Shown here one piece after another: positions 13,161 to 26,381 of a stretch of DNA of 64,000 nt. The notes beneath the pieces are model-generated. The model was not told where the DNA came from and did no database searches. It saw nothing but the letters and a program-made list of their open reading frames with translations. The stretch is from Toxorhynchites rutilus septentrionalis (Eukaryota > Arthropoda > Insecta > Diptera > Culicidae), in contig NC_073744.1 of NCBI RefSeq assembly GCF_029784135.1, positions 18,978,239-19,042,238 on the forward strand, read 5' to 3'. The position numbers were made by a program, and so were the translations under genes. The stretch's first letter is position 1. Each line of letters begins with the position of its first letter.

Positions 13161-16100
13161 TGATGGTGTTAACCACTTCCCGGTTAGAAAATGACTAATC
13201 GCTTCTTAGCGGCGCAGATAATTTAATGATAGCTGGCAGGAGAATCACAAAGGGTTGGGGCTTGCGACGCGATATTTCGCTTCTCTTCAGGACCTGAAGA
13301 GTATGCGATATCTTCCAATGTATCAAGCAAACCCGTTGTATTTGATAATCAGCATTAGGAAAGACTGTTGTTAACTCGCTGGTGCGAGACTGAGGTTGAC
13401 TAAAGTGAGGCCAATATTTATTTGAGTGTTTTCGTTCGTACTTTGCTTTTGCATGTACGATCGTACTTTCCAGGCACAAAAGTCGACATGCTCTCCAAAC
13501 CTGTCGAGTAAAACTTATTTTGTTTTGAGTTGTAATTCGTTCTAGACTTCCAAACACGGCAACATTGTAACAATAATGCATTATGATAAGGATTGACAGT
13601 TAGAAAAATTTGTTGGCAAATTTCGGTTTGAAATGCTGAAAAATCGTGGATGAAGCTTGTAGAGCTTAAAGATGATTATTTGGAAGAATAAATTGAAAAA
13701 GTGAATTGTATTTTCAAAACTGGAAGAAATTCAAACCCACATAGTGTAAATGAATAAAGTAAATTTTGTGTAAAACTAAAACTAAAGGTAAAATGAATTA
13801 TAATCAAGTGTTATTTCCATTTCCATACAAGAGAAGAATATCGAGTTATTACCCGTATCCACACAATGGCACTGCAACATATCTGATAGAGAGAAGTCCC
13901 AAAAACAGAACTTAATATGAAATTGATTCCCTCGATTCCCCCGCTCCTAGCCATCAAGAGGAATAATTTTCTTAAAATCCTTCAACAAGTGTAAATCTTT
14001 CACAATACACGAAGTTCTTCTCATCTGTTTCTTATTATTTTTTTTATCACACTTCGAAAGTATAATATCAATTTCACCTGCGTCTAATCGGATCGGATAA
14101 ATGCTGAAAAAATTCAGTCGATCATAATATATATAACATAATAACACAAGGCTTGCTATCAAATATTAACACTCAGGGTACATTCAGTTCGTCGCCACAA
14201 GTGAACGGGAAAAGCTCTGGTGGCGAACAATGACCGGGTTAGGAACTCGATACCCCTAAGCGAATTACCAAGGTGCAGAGGAAAGCGCGCTGCTCGTCGT
14301 TGTTTGAACCGCAAAGACAACACCAACCGGAAAAGAAGGAAACGAGACGACTGATATGAATATACCTTTCCCTTTTAGCACCTTACTTTTCCAACCCGCT
14401 CGATATGTGGGTGTGTGATGGCTGAAAACCAGAAAGGGGAGGAAGGTGTCTCCACACTCTCCCCGAACACCGTTTGCGCTGCCCGTTTTGGTAGTAATTC
14501 TGATTTTTGTCGCCGCCACCACTGTTGCAGGCCTATTACTCATCGCAAGTGACGTCTTCGTCTCTTCGTGGTGGGCATTTACTGTGGCCGCGTCATCCGT
14601 TGTGTGTTGTGTACACACCAGAGAACTCGCGTGGGCACCACATCTTAAGTGTGTGATACGGTTATAAATAATATCAGTATTGGCCTATTGCGGAGAATCA
14701 CTAAACACATGATCCGACACAGACTTGCTGGCTGGCAGTAGACCATATTTGTTCTGTTTACTGACCCGAAACAGCTTTCCTGCGTTTGACTGCGGCTGCA
14801 GTGGTTTGCGGTTATTTGTGTTGAAAACACAGGAAATGATAGAGTAGAATCGATTTGTTCTAGTGATAATCGCTCGTCTTCTATAGAGTTATATCAAATT
14901 AAACATTGTTTCATTATTGATTTGTTTGTTGAGAGTGTGGTGTTTCCCTGGGTTTTTTTTTATGTAATAGATTCTACAGAGCAATGATGACTTTCGGTTC
15001 ACAAAGACGCGTTGAAATGCGCTTCCTGCATACTCTCGCTGCACTGATGATTTTAATATTGTTCCCGGATTCGTCTGCCGGTCGTTTGTAGCAGAGCTTA
15101 GGTTGATAGTGACCAAGTGCTTGTGCAATCACCGTCCATTGCAATAAAATACAAGCACGTTCGGAGTGGATCCAAACACGGTAACCTCGGGGAGACTGTT
15201 CACTTCGATTAGTGAAACTTTTAATCGCTCTACCGGCTATATATGTGTGTCCGTTAACAACGGGGGCATATACGACAACGGAGCCCCAACGTAACAACAA
15301 AATCGTTTTTGTTTTGCTGATTTCGACGTAATGCAGCCAGGCATTCCTGAGAATATAAAAACTGAGTCAAACTAGAGAAAAACGACTAACTGTGCGAATT
15401 TGCTGAGCATCGGGGCAAGGTAACTACAGTTTACCACGGCACCGATTTCACTTTCGTACGTTTAACGACTGACCCAGGCGAGGATGTGTGCTTAGTACAC
15501 TGCAGTTACGCGATTAATAACTAGGAAAAGATACAAACATTGATAAGTGTTATGAGACAGAGAGAAAACTCGTCTTTAAGATGGATAGTTTCCGCACCTC
15601 AGGGGCATCAGAGCATGGGCCATGATGAAGACCCAGCGGCTGATAACACTTTCTTCTGTTAGACAGGGACAATTATTCAATAGGGAAATTTTCCGATTGT
15701 GCGACTTATCGCAAGATTTCGAATAAGACTGTTTGTAAATAATATAGTTAGGAAGTCCAGTTGCGAAAATGAGATCTTCTGCATTTCTCCCAGTCATTGA
15801 CCGTCACGATCAATTTGTTTTTTTTTTCTCGAATCAAAGTATGTGGAATATATTCTCCCGAACTTTTGCATCACCATCCGCGACTACTTTTCGAGTAAAG
15901 TAATATAATTGAGAGCCAGGGGGATATGATGTCATAAATCAATTCGAGTCATTTGGGCCTCTCGCGCTTTACAGAATTTCTAAGTCGTCGCAAAATGAAT
16001 GAGCAGAAGTGCAATCCAAATCAAATCCATTTCGGCACTTCAATTCATTTTTACCTTTTGATTCCCGAAGAACTTGAGAATTTGTTGAGACCGAAAGCTA

Positions 16101-18110
16101 CCTCTTTTGCTGATTTTTCGTTCAACGATATAAAAATAAAAGATTACTATCATTCAAGGGTTCGTCTGAACTATTACCCTAATATGAACATCCAAACAAT
16201 ATAGCGTTTTTTGACGGAGCAACGGTAAATGGTACAGCCTCCAGCCAGCAAACCGGTGGTGCACACGGCCACTAGCTTGAGGAGAGAAATCGAGAAAGCG
16301 GTTTTGATTGAAAACCTTCAACGCCTCTTCCATTATTTGCATAGCAATTAGCCGCCAAACCTTTATAATTCGAGTGAAGTGTGCTCGTTAAGGAAGATAC
16401 AAAAGTGTTTTTTTTTTCGTTGACTACGCGTTCGTGGTAGTAGAGTCTTTACGCATTTTCTTTGCTGGACTATCCACAGAAGACAGACGGTAACCTTGCT
16501 TGCCGCTCGTGGTAACCTTAGCGAATCTCAGCTTGAGATGATAAGTTTTATTACTGAATTTATATCAATGCCTGTATTTATAATGTACTTTTACATAGCC
16601 GAGTACCGGAAGAACTTTTGCCATTCTTGAATTTTCGTAGGCATCATTCATAGTAAACTAAGAATATCATTCTCTACGATTGTGAGTTCTAAATGCGTCC
16701 GAATATAATTTTGGTAGATTGTTTTTTTACCCAAACTTATTTCTTATTTAAATGAAGAATAGTTCCCTAATGTTTTATTCCTCTATGCTTTGAACGTTTT
16801 TTATTCATTACTCGTAATAAATCGCATCGCACGATTTTGCGATTATATATTCATGTTGAAGCATCATGACCTCCAAAAATCGATATGTGTTCTTTCGCTG
16901 AGGTGTTTACATTTACACACTTTCTGTTCAATCATGTCATTGATACAATTTGCTAGAAGCGCAGCTTTTCTGTTTTAATTTAAAGGAAATGACAGCTGAT
17001 TTATTGGTGTGTGAAGCATCATCAGCCTAGCGAAGTGGTGAATGCCACCTATGCCACAACTGATGCAATTGAGCCGATCATTGGAGCACTTCTAATATGC
17101 TAAAAACATGAGAGGGCGATTTTTCTGCAAAAGACAACGCTCAGTCACATGTTGCAAAAGTCGTCAAGGATCGATCCGATGGGAAGTATATGAAAAATAT
17201 CATGAATGATGAAGTTATCGGTCATTTAGTTTTTTTAATCTTTGATGTGTATTTCATCGCACTAAACTGGTATTGTGTCAGCCAATTACCAGTCTCATGG
17301 TTTTTTTTGTTTGTTTTAACGTATAATTAGGAGCTTTTTGAAAGAAGAAAAGAGTTAATTTTATTATCACCCTTCTAGATTCCTGCACCATCTCGATAAG
17401 ATTTATTTCGAAGCGCAAATTGTAGTTTGCTCGAACCTGGCAGTGCGAAAAGAGCGAGTTTGCATCTAAATGTTTCACTAAAAAATTAGTGTACGCACAA
17501 TTTATATTCCTCCTGTTCTTTTGCGTATATTTTTTTGGTTTCGAATATTTAGTTCGAGTTCGAATGTGAATTCCAAAATATTATTCCATCTTTGAGAACA
17601 GAGTTTCTCTTTTACGTGGTGTTCAATTGATTTTCATTTATTATCAAGATTAATTTCAACCATTGTAATCTTTTTTGAATATTTCTTTCTCACTTGGTAT
17701 TATTTAACATTCTGGTAAATGATCTATCCGGATAAATGGTATCCGTATGAGCGTGTTTCTTGTATATGCTCTAGAATATCGCTGTGTTATATTATTCTTC
17801 AATCACCGATTGGTTGTGTTCAAATTATTCGAAAAGCAGATCAATTTAATCTTGTCCTTTTATAATTCAACAGCTTATTTTTATTGCATGGTCTCTTATG
17901 CTTACCAAGATAGTGTACATCTCTCACAAACAAAACCATCATATATTGATGTGTAGGAATTTCAAAAGTAAGAAAGTTGCTTGCTTTGCGGATGGATTAC
18001 CATGAATTTCCGCTTGTAAGAATAACACTTCATTTGGAAAAAATAACATTCTTTTTTCCACGTATCGAAAAAAATGCTCGAACTTCTCGTTCAAACAATT
18101 ATTCTCTTAT
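13161..18110 (+). other. Vilse intron 2, unannotated stretch
   Basis: About 5 kb with no recognised coding exon or bounded transposon. Reading frames up to 128 aa on either strand have no motif. Nothing further can be supported. Confidence 0.35.
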
Positions 18111-18114
18111 TGTA

Positions 18115-19124
18115 GGGTAGGTGGGGATAGTTCGCCATTTTTGAATAAATTTGGTTATAACTTTGTATTAACTTCGTAAAATGTGATCTTCCACAATGAA
18201 GCTTACTTTTAACCTTTTATCTTTATTATTCAGGAGAAATTGACCAACTAACCCCACACACGGGATAGATAAATTGGTCAAAAAATAGAGCATCATATAA
18301 TAAGTATGTTCTTTATGGTCAAACGAAAAGCGAAAAGCGGTTCATATATTATTAATTAATCAATTAAATCAAAATAAAAACAATTTTACGAATATCATGT
18401 TGTCAAGTAAAAAAAAAGAATGAAAATTTCAAATTCTCACCTTTTATCTGAAAAACTGCATAGAAGTCTTCTTCAAAATATTCAGTTTATTCATCATTGC
18501 CATTGCAGCTACTGCACACGTGCTTTTGTCATGAGAAATCGAATCGATCAGTTTTCGCGATGTACACCAAAATTTTCGAGGAACTCCATGAGATACGGTC
18601 AAGTTGGAGGACGTGGCTCGGCTTAGGCTGGTAGCTTCTGGCGCCTTAATCGAAAGCGTGAAATTCTTCTTCTTTTTGGCTTTGAGAGGCTTCAAACTTT
18701 GCAGTTCATTCGCCTCTATATAGCGTGGAATTCCGTTGCAGAAAATTTCTTCAGCAGAAGTCGAACGATTTTTACAACCGTATGCCCAACTAGACCTGCT
18801 GTTGTGTGACGAACTAGCCCACAAAAAAAAACATTTAAACTAATACGTACAATAAACCTTTGTTTTATGTTTTGAACCATTTTTTTCATGATTATCAGCC
18901 GTTTTTAAAATTCTAAAATACGCACCATGAATGATTCCATGAATGATTTCGGAACCATGTCCGCATTTTAACCTACCTCATTAAAAAATTTCCAATTTGC
19001 TTATTTTATTGCATCAGCAATCCGCTATATTTCAACCATAGATCGCAAAATTTTTGGACGCTCAGATCCCGAAATATCGTCACTGACCAACTTACCCTTG
19101 TGACTAACTAGCCCCGCCCTACTC
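18115..19124. mobile_element. pogo-like DNA transposon remnant with imperfect TIRs, TA target
   Basis: Left end TA/GGGTAGGTGGGGATAGTT at 18113; right end, read inward, TA/GAGTAGGGCGGGGCTAGTT at 19126. The TIRs match imperfectly with a 1-bp indel. Inside, minus-strand translation near 18640 contains APEATSLSRATS, resembling the CENP-B/HTH region of pogo-type transposases. About 1.0 kb long, so internally deleted and eroded. A related end structure occurs at 52429-53922. Confidence 0.6.
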
Positions 19125-19589
19125 TATTATCTGTCTTTCAGGATGAATGCTGAACGGAATTCGATATTTCATTCTATGAATTTGATGGTGACTGCTTGAT
19201 ATTGACAGGGTTTCTTCTACGTGTATGGTCTACATCAGGAATTCTCAAACTATTTTGGGTGAGACTCCTTTTCCAGAATGGTCAAAAATTATTGTTAACA
19301 TACAAAAATTCGAAGTTTCGAAAATTCATAAAAATTCGATGTAACCTACATAACCTCTACATAACCTCTATTTTATATGAAAAAATTAAAAAAAAATCGT
19401 TTTAGATATTTTGCAAATCAAAGATTTTTTTTGTTAATAAAAAGTTCTAAATTTTTTCCACGTTTAAACATCAATACTCTCTTTCTAAGACACTATTTCG
19501 GTACGACTCATTGTTTTTGAGATATAAATTATCCAAGATTTCTCTTACTAAAATCGATACGCCCTTGCACTTGAGTCAAAAAGGTAGTG

Positions 19590-19815
19590 CAGTCTTGGAA
19601 TTGATCCATCTGGACACAGGAACTATTTGAACTTTCAAGAGATTTACAAAAATGGTCAAGTCCTAAGGCAAATATTTTTAGGAGCCGATGGAATGATAAT
19701 TTTTTTCATTTGAATTAGAAGCAGACCATCCTACGAGAATATTTTGAGGTGATGGAGTCATGGAATTGACCCATCTGGTTATAGGAACCATTTCAAATTT
19801 CAAGAAAATTACGAA
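19590..19815 (+). repeat. Diverged tandem duplication
   Basis: Two diverged copies of a block containing TTGGAATTGATCCATCTGG (near 19595) and the related sequence near 19758, followed in both by AGGAAC-ATTT and TTTCAAGA-ATTAC-AAAA. Period is about 160 bp. Origin unknown. Confidence 0.6.
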
Positions 19816-21760
19816 AACATGGCACTGAAATTATTGTCTAGCGCTAGAAGCAATTTTCCCACATTTCTAGCAGTTGACTCTTATGAAATAGCCAGAATAC
19901 CGAAACTTCTCACAAAACCCTCATTTCAGAACGCCATGTTACTACATTATTATTTTACGAAAAATTAGCAACCGGTTTTTCAAAGTAACAATCATATTAA
20001 TGTAATTTTTCTCAAATTGATTTTCAAATCATGCCAAAATTAATTCCACCATTGCCACAATCCATCCTACGCAAGAGATGGAAATCAATTCGCGACCGGG
20101 TCGCATTCCTCACCGATTCGTAAGTCAGACAGACGTCCGCATGATCCAGGCGCCAGCAAATTATTCTGCGTTCCCTTCATCTTTTACGTTCACTCTATTT
20201 CCATAATGACAACATTTGGTTGGCACGCATGCAAACCCAACAACAGATGATGATGAATGCTTTGGAAGCAATGTCCTGACGAGAGAGTGTGAGAGATAAA
20301 GGAAGGGAGCAGAAACATAAAAGTCGAACCAAAATAGGCACTGCTGCCACAATAATCTTGATGCTGTTGGAGGTGCCGGAGTATTACGTAACAACAGCAG
20401 GGTTATAGCGCAGAGCGCGAGACGCGAGCGCGAGAGAAGATATGTAGGATAAATAAAAAAAAAAGTAATGTACACACGTAGCAGGAACGGTTAAATGAAA
20501 TCGAAAGCAGCAGGGAAAGAAAAGTGAAACTAACGAGCCTAATTAGCAAATTACTAATTTGCTTTAGCGTCCGTGATTCGAAGTACATGCGTTCGTTCGT
20601 TGGCAGAAAAGTGGAATGAACTTGAAGGAAGTCGGCTCTGGTGCGTATCCGCGAGTATTGATTGAGGATTGAGAAAAAATCAATTCGCCGGCAAACAATG
20701 GTTTGGCGTATCTCAAATCATGATTGCTGATAAAAACCTGACAAAAATGGATAATTTTATCCAACCGACTGAAGAAGACGGGATAAAACTAACCGAAAAG
20801 AATGACCATAAGTATGCATTATCATCAATTATCTAATCGAGAGCGCTGTGGTGTTTGTATAAAGCGTCCCGCCCCAAAACAGAAGGCACAAATGAAGCGT
20901 CGGGCAAAGTGAATGAACCACGAGCTAACCGATCGGCAAGCATACGAGAGAACACCGCAGTGAAATGCATAAACATACATATATCCCATCCTATGTATAT
21001 TCGACAGTGGAACTGGGAAAGTTTTGGTATCCGAATGCGTCCGTGAATGAGATGAGACGAGATGTGGAACTCGACACACGAGAGGAAACTTACAATCAAC
21101 GTTTTAAGTAGTTCTAATTGATTGTTATTATTAGCTAGATTGTATCATCATTGTTTTGGCCTCACCGAAATCAAGCTAGACCATAATTTAACAGCAGGCA
21201 TACAATCGCACGAGAAAAAAATGTGCTGAATCACATGATGGGATTAAAGAGCCATATTTGTAGGATTCATAAAGGCACGTGACAGAAAGCCGACTGCGAC
21301 TGCTGGAAAGGCGTTTTTTCTGCTTTCAAACCCAAGAATTGCAGAAGAGGACGTGAGCAACCAACCGAATAAGGGGGAAAACATAAATCGATAAATGCTT
21401 TGCCTTGATGGGTGTTGTGTCTGCAAGCAAAAGACAGAAAAGAAACAGGAAAAGGAATCCCCCAACAGGGCTGCTGAATTGAGTGAGTGAGCACATAACG
21501 CAGAATGAAGACGGGGATAGAGGAAGGTCGCCTTTCTGCACAACTAGCAGTCAGCACGTTGACACGGGGACAATGCAGCAAGGCATCACGAAAACTTATG
21601 CAAAACATCGAAGGAAGAGGGTGAAACGATTCTCGCATGTGTGATAGCTCGTCAGATGACTAAATCTTCACCCTGCGGTAGAAGCGGTAATACAACTTAA
21701 ATCGTTGAGTTGTATGATGTTTGAAAAATTGAAATTAAAATGTTTTACGATCTGTAAGAC
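19816..21760 (+). other. Vilse intron 2, unannotated stretch
   Basis: No gene or bounded repeat recognised. Several frames up to 123 aa on the minus strand (21267-21638) overlap one another in different frames and show no motif. Confidence 0.35.
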
Positions 21761-21818
21761 ACCGGTCTCATCGGAAATCTGAAAATGAAAAGTCCACTGT
21801 TGGTCCGATGAGACCGGT
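21761..21818. repeat. 15-bp perfect inverted repeat (hairpin)
   Basis: ACCGGTCTCATCGGA at 21761-21775 is perfectly repeated in inverse orientation at 21804-21818, with 28 bp between. It could form a stem-loop in the primary transcript or be the ends of a small insertion. Function unknown. Confidence 0.9.
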
Positions 21819-22234
21819 ACTAACCAGATGGAAAATTCAGTGTCAGTCCTCAGGGACGAGGTGTTAAAAAAATAATTAAGGCATAATCTGAAAAAAAACG
21901 ATATAAAGAATGATAGAACCATGACATGTTGAAAGAGTTTCCAACCCGGAAATATTCTTGACCTATCAGGAAGTGAACCTAATACCTAATTAAGGAATTC
22001 CCGCCTAACTAGATCCCCGGCTGAGCGAACCCGAGACTAATTCTAGCCGATACTATAATTCATCCCAAAGCATGTCAAGATAATATTCTATCAGGGAAAA
22101 GACTGACCGATCTGGAATTGAATTAGTAGGTACCGTCGATGGGGGTGAGATTGAGTAAGATAGACAAATATTGCGAATATTTTCGAAAGTTGTGAACCGC
22201 CTTACAATTAAATTTCGAACTTCTGAATCGGTCC

Positions 22235-22440
22235 ATTGGAAACAATCAAAAACGACTACAATCAATAATTACGAAAATAAAATTAATATTATTTGCAAGT
22301 TCAATATTTTTTAACAAAAATTAGCTCATTTTAATTTGATTTGTCGATCATTCAAATCGCTTCAGTGGTTCAAAGTCATGAATTTTTGGAAAAAAGTGGA
22401 AAAAGTTGATTTTTTGGACCACTCTAAAATGGAAATGGTC
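22235..22440 (+). repeat. Dispersed repeat family R1, copy 1
   Basis: The block containing AACGACTACAATCA-TAATTACGAAAATAAAAT and then GCAAGTTCAATATTTTTTAA recurs at 34045-34120. The following block (TTTGATTTGTCGATCATTCAAATCG) recurs near 33800 and 34130. The family is unidentified and non-coding. Confidence 0.75.
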
Positions 22441-22569
22441 ACCCTAACGGAAATAAAAAAATACGGGTCTAATGTTTTGTGATAAAGAACAAAATTACCA
22501 CTTTTGACGAAAATCTGAGAACCACTATATTGGTTTGACATAGAATTGCTGCATATTAACTATAGGAAA

Positions 22570-23565
22570 TTTTATAATTGTGTTGCAATAGATTGTTAGG
22601 GAGCGTCCAAATCGATTGATGCAAAAATACCATGAACCTATCATGGAATGTTTGAACATAAGATGCTCAAAGTTGGACAATTTTCGTGACGGGACCGATA
22701 CCTTGTTTTTTTTTTATATGAACTCCCCATATGTCCCTGGAAAAGGTAATCCTGCGTCAAAGCTTCTCGATGATTCTATTACATATTTTCAATCCTTGAA
22801 AAAAAGGAGGTTCAAAACAAATGAATTTTCACGACAGTATGAGCGCACTTTAGAATTTTATATTCTCTGTGCTTTAGTAAGGAAAAGATGAGCAGTGTTA
22901 TTTATTCATTGTAAAGCTAACCGATAATGCATACGTTTGCATCAGAATTCAGGACATCACGCTACATATGAATGTCGAAAAGAAATGATTCTCATTTAAA
23001 AAGATTCAAAGACTATATGAATAAAATAGGTGAGATGGAAATATTATGAACATTAAGGCATAACTTTTTTTGGAAAGTTAGAAAAACAATCTGTGATTTC
23101 TGTATGAAACACGAGAAATGTTTAATCTGTATCTACAGATTCTTGGTTTGAAAAAGTCTAGAAAATCTGTAGAAATACAGATTATTCTGTAGATATGATA
23201 ACCCTGATTCCAACTCTATTTAAACATATTATTATCTATATTGCAATAGAATAATAGAGAACATCCAAATCGACATCCCGTAGATTCATCAAGAAATAAC
23301 TGCAAAACATCGCTCAAAATGGACAACGTTCTCGAAGTGATCGATATTCAGTTTTTCATTTTGTACTTCAATTTGTTCCCTATAGACGTAATCCTACGTC
23401 AAAACGAATCGATTGTTTCTTCAAGACATACAAGAACTTTTTAAGCAAAATGGAATTTAACGACAATATAAGCGCACAAATTTTCACATTCACTGGCCTT
23501 TGCATATATTTTTAATTTTATTATTTATTTATTGTAGCGCTAATCGATTTATGTTTGCGCAGACT
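22570..23565 (+). repeat. Two diverged direct copies of an unidentified repeat
   Basis: Copy A at about 22575-22945 and copy B at about 23250-23560 share a series of blocks in the same order: GAGC/AACGTCCAAATCGA, TGGACAA-TTC, GTAATCCT[GA]CGTCAAA, TTTTCACGACA/TTTAACGACA-TATAAGCGCAC, and a final TTATT-ATTGTA-GCTAA. Each is eroded. The phrase TCCTACGTCAAA also occurs near 26122 and, inverted, near 45455. They are probably two insertions or a duplication of one old transposon. Confidence 0.6.
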
Positions 23566-23598
23566 TTTGAATCTATTCCACATTCGGTTTCAGGCAAG

Positions 23599-24800
23599 AG
23601 TCTCGCGGGAGTAGTCATCGAGAGTAGACGCTTTTTCGTTTGCTCCTTCCTTAAATGTTTTTCGTGTTCGTTTCTCTATAAGTGGTGGCAAAGCGTTAGT
23701 TGTGATTGCAAAGTGTTGTCCCCGAAGTTCTCCGTATCGTTATTTGGAGAAATTTCATAATAATGCCGGTTACAAACGTGGTTCCTATTAGTTAAATTTA
23801 TAGAAAACGCTAACGCCGACGGTGAAATTTTCTCGCTTTGTGTGCCCGATGTCAATGTGTTAGTTTTTTTTCTCGGGAGAGCGTGTTAGTTTTAATTTTT
23901 TTTTCCTCCCGGGTGTGTTTTTGAACTCACCTTCTTCGCGTGTGATACACTCGTTATGCTTGCTCGTTAAGTGAGAGAGCCGATAGGCACAGAGCCTGAG
24001 ATATGCTCTGAGAATGCTCTATTTGGCGAGAATAGCTTCTCTCGTTTCTACCGCTGTTGCTACAATAACGGGAATATGGACATCAACCAACGCGTAGTTC
24101 GAGTTTGAGTGCGTACCGCTGTGAAAATATCACCATATACCTCGGAGGAATTGCAAACATCATTATTTGGCAAAAACCCATGCTAAGTTCTTCAATTATA
24201 TAATTCATTAAGTCATTAACTTATCATTGTTTTATTCTGGGGTTAAAGACTACGCGCATTGAATAATCGCTGGTCCGATTGGTTTGAGAGGAGTTCTCTC
24301 GGTTACCTTTTCAGGTATCCTACAGTTAAATTTTCGCAGTTGCGATTGAATTTTGATAACAAATGCGTGCGAGAAATTATTGTTACAGGTTTTCCTTGTC
24401 ATACCTAGAGACCTCTGCCGCGTGTTGAGATATGAGTTCACGTTTTTAGAATCACATCACTTACCGCAGTGAATCCTGATTTTTCTTAACCATTCCCACT
24501 AACAACTATCCCTTCCATGATAAACGCTAGGGAACCACGCTATAGAGGCGACCCTTCTGGTCTTCGGGCGGCGAATATCATACTAACATTCCTTCCCTTC
24601 CCCTGGTGACTGTAAGGACGTGGCCGGCGTCGTTATTGACCATTTAAAGCTCGAATCACCGAAAATTGCACAACGAGAATGATTTGCTAGTCCCAAGCGT
24701 CATTCTGTGTGTTCTTTGTGCAATTTGGTTGGTTCAGGTCAATCACGGAGAGCAACTACGAATTGTACAGTCTACCCAAGCCCAAGCTCAAGCTCAAGCT
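23599..24800 (+). mobile_element. Short retroposed element, bounded by a 21-bp direct repeat
   Basis: CCACATTCGGTTTCAGGCAAG occurs at 23578-23598 and again at 24801-24821. The insert between them begins AGTCTCGCGGGAGTAG and ends in a tandem tail of CAAGCC/CAAGCT units (24778-24800). Long direct repeats at both ends plus a simple-repeat tail on one end are what target-primed reverse transcription leaves. The insert has no long ORF. Its 3' half (24238-24640) recurs at 56404-56823. I read it as a non-autonomous derivative of a non-LTR retrotransposon keeping both ends; the clade is unknown. Confidence 0.65.
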
Positions 24801-24937
24801 CCACATTCGGTTTCAGGCAAGCTCCGGTTTAGAGGATATGATTCGCAAATCAAGTATGCTGCAAAATTAGCTGTCATTGTCAAACCTATCGAACTACTCG
24901 GTGAGTTCAAGGCAGATGTACGAAAAAAGTGCGCCCG

Positions 24938-25184
24938 TTAACACATTGCGGACCGCTCACGAGATTTCTCGTGTTTCGCGTTCCGTCTGTTACGGATGGA
25001 TCACGGAATAACCAGTGTTTTCTACACTTGAAGGTTGAATCCTTGGTTTCCCAAGAATCTAACAAGGCCTATCGATGCCTCGCTCTCGTCTCATCCACAT
25101 CGAAGGAAACGATCTCATTCGTGGAATCCGAAAAAAATGAAGCGTTCAAGTTTGCCCAAAAACGTGCAGTCATTAATATGTTAA
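24938..25184 (+). mobile_element. TTAA-flanked MITE, family B copy 1
   Basis: TTAA at 24938-24941 and 25181-25184. Inward ends CACATTGCGGAC and, on the complement, CATATTAATGAC form short imperfect TIRs. It matches 63231-63466 along its whole length, including GTGTTTCGCGTTCCGTCTGT. No coding capacity is apparent. Confidence 0.75.
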
Positions 25185-25917
25185 GCTGAGTTAGAGGAGC
25201 GGTAGAAAACAGTACGGCAGAAAGCGGAAGGGGCTTTATCTGAAATTTTAAAGAGAAAGGATCACAAGAGCTTGAATGAATTCTGCACTCTCTCATTATT
25301 TAAGTAGTATTCAGCTGCTACTAGTATTTTATTCGAAGATAAACGTTTGCAACATGATCTGTTGTAGAGTTCACAAATGTGCACAAGCGTATTTTGTTTT
25401 GTTTTCAAAAAATCGGTATACTTTAAAAATGGTTACAGAAATGCAGATTGAGTATGCGAAGTCACTTCTTTAACTTCAGCATCATCAACGTTTTTATCAG
25501 AGAAAAACACCCGAATGCAGTTTTGAAATTTTAACATTTAAATGAAAATTTTTAGTTAAGTTTTGACGTAGAACTACGTCTTTGATTTCTATATAGTAGG
25601 GTCACTCTACGAAAAATGTAACGTTTATTAAAAGTTTTCAAATGCATATTACAAATGTTATCAAATGCATATAGCAAATTTATCCAGCAATTTTTTCGCC
25701 TGAGACATCAACAGTGGAAATAATTAAACATGTGTACAATTTAACAAAAAAAGACGTTCGTTAATCGGACCGAAAAATCAATACACTTGTCGAATTTTAC
25801 TCGCTAATTGAACTGCAAAACAGCAAAAGCAATACTTCAAATTGAAGATAACATCTATTATTGATACATAACTGCTTCGCATCTGAGTTAACATACGCCC
25901 TGTTATAGATAAGTCCA

Positions 25918-25985
25918 GTTGAAGATAGTCCAGTTAGGGAATGACTTCTGTATATGACAGTTAGGGAATGACTTCTGTATATGAC
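25918..25985 (+). repeat. Short tandem duplication
   Basis: A 30-bp unit ending in AGGGAATGACTTCTGTATAT is present twice in direct orientation, identical, between about 25931 and 25984. It looks like a recent slippage duplication. Confidence 0.9.
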
Positions 25986-26115
25986 GGGGTGATGGACACC
26001 ATAGTGTCTTCCGAGCTGCGGCAACATGGGCAATTGTACAGCGAAAAATGATATCAATACTAGTAGGGTGGCAGCGATTATCATATCATTTAAAAAAACA
26101 ACTGTTCTGAACAAT

Positions 26116-26166
26116 TACAGTCCTACGTCAAACTTCCGCCCGTGTCCCTAGGCTCTGATCCATCTA
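26116..26166 (+). repeat. Fragment of dispersed repeat also at 45412-45466 (inverted)
   Basis: ACAGTCCTACGTCAA followed by CTTCCGCCCGTGTCCCTAGG here matches the complement of 45412-45466 with few changes. The family is unidentified and non-coding. Confidence 0.7.
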
Positions 26167-26215
26167 CTTTTTGTTTTATTTTTTATCATTTCCTTTTATG
26201 ATCTCTTATTGGTCT

Positions 26216-26381
26216 CCATACTACGCGGTACGAATGATGTGATTTGTACTCATTCTGAGTTTCTTATAGCGCGGTTTCCATACAACGCGCTACGGATTAG
26301 CCTGGTTTGTATGCAAAATCCGAGTTTCTCATAGCGCGGTTTCCATATAACGCACTCACCGCGTTATAGGAGGGTTGACTG
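26216..26381 (+). repeat. Tandem repeat at the end of a Tigger/pogo-like element
   Basis: Two and a half units of about 62-65 bp, each with GAGTTTCT[TC]ATAGCGCGGTT and TCCATA[CT][TA]ACGC, end in AGGAGGGTTGACTG followed by TA at 26382. The terminal CAGTCAACCCTCCTATAACG (complement) is Tigger/pogo-like. I found no matching left end, so the element is truncated. Confidence 0.55.

Noticed and set aside
14446..14667. 73-aa hydrophobic frame resembling a membrane protein
   Set aside because: Overlaps a 117-aa antisense frame, has no motif and lies inside the large Vilse intron; composition alone is not enough.
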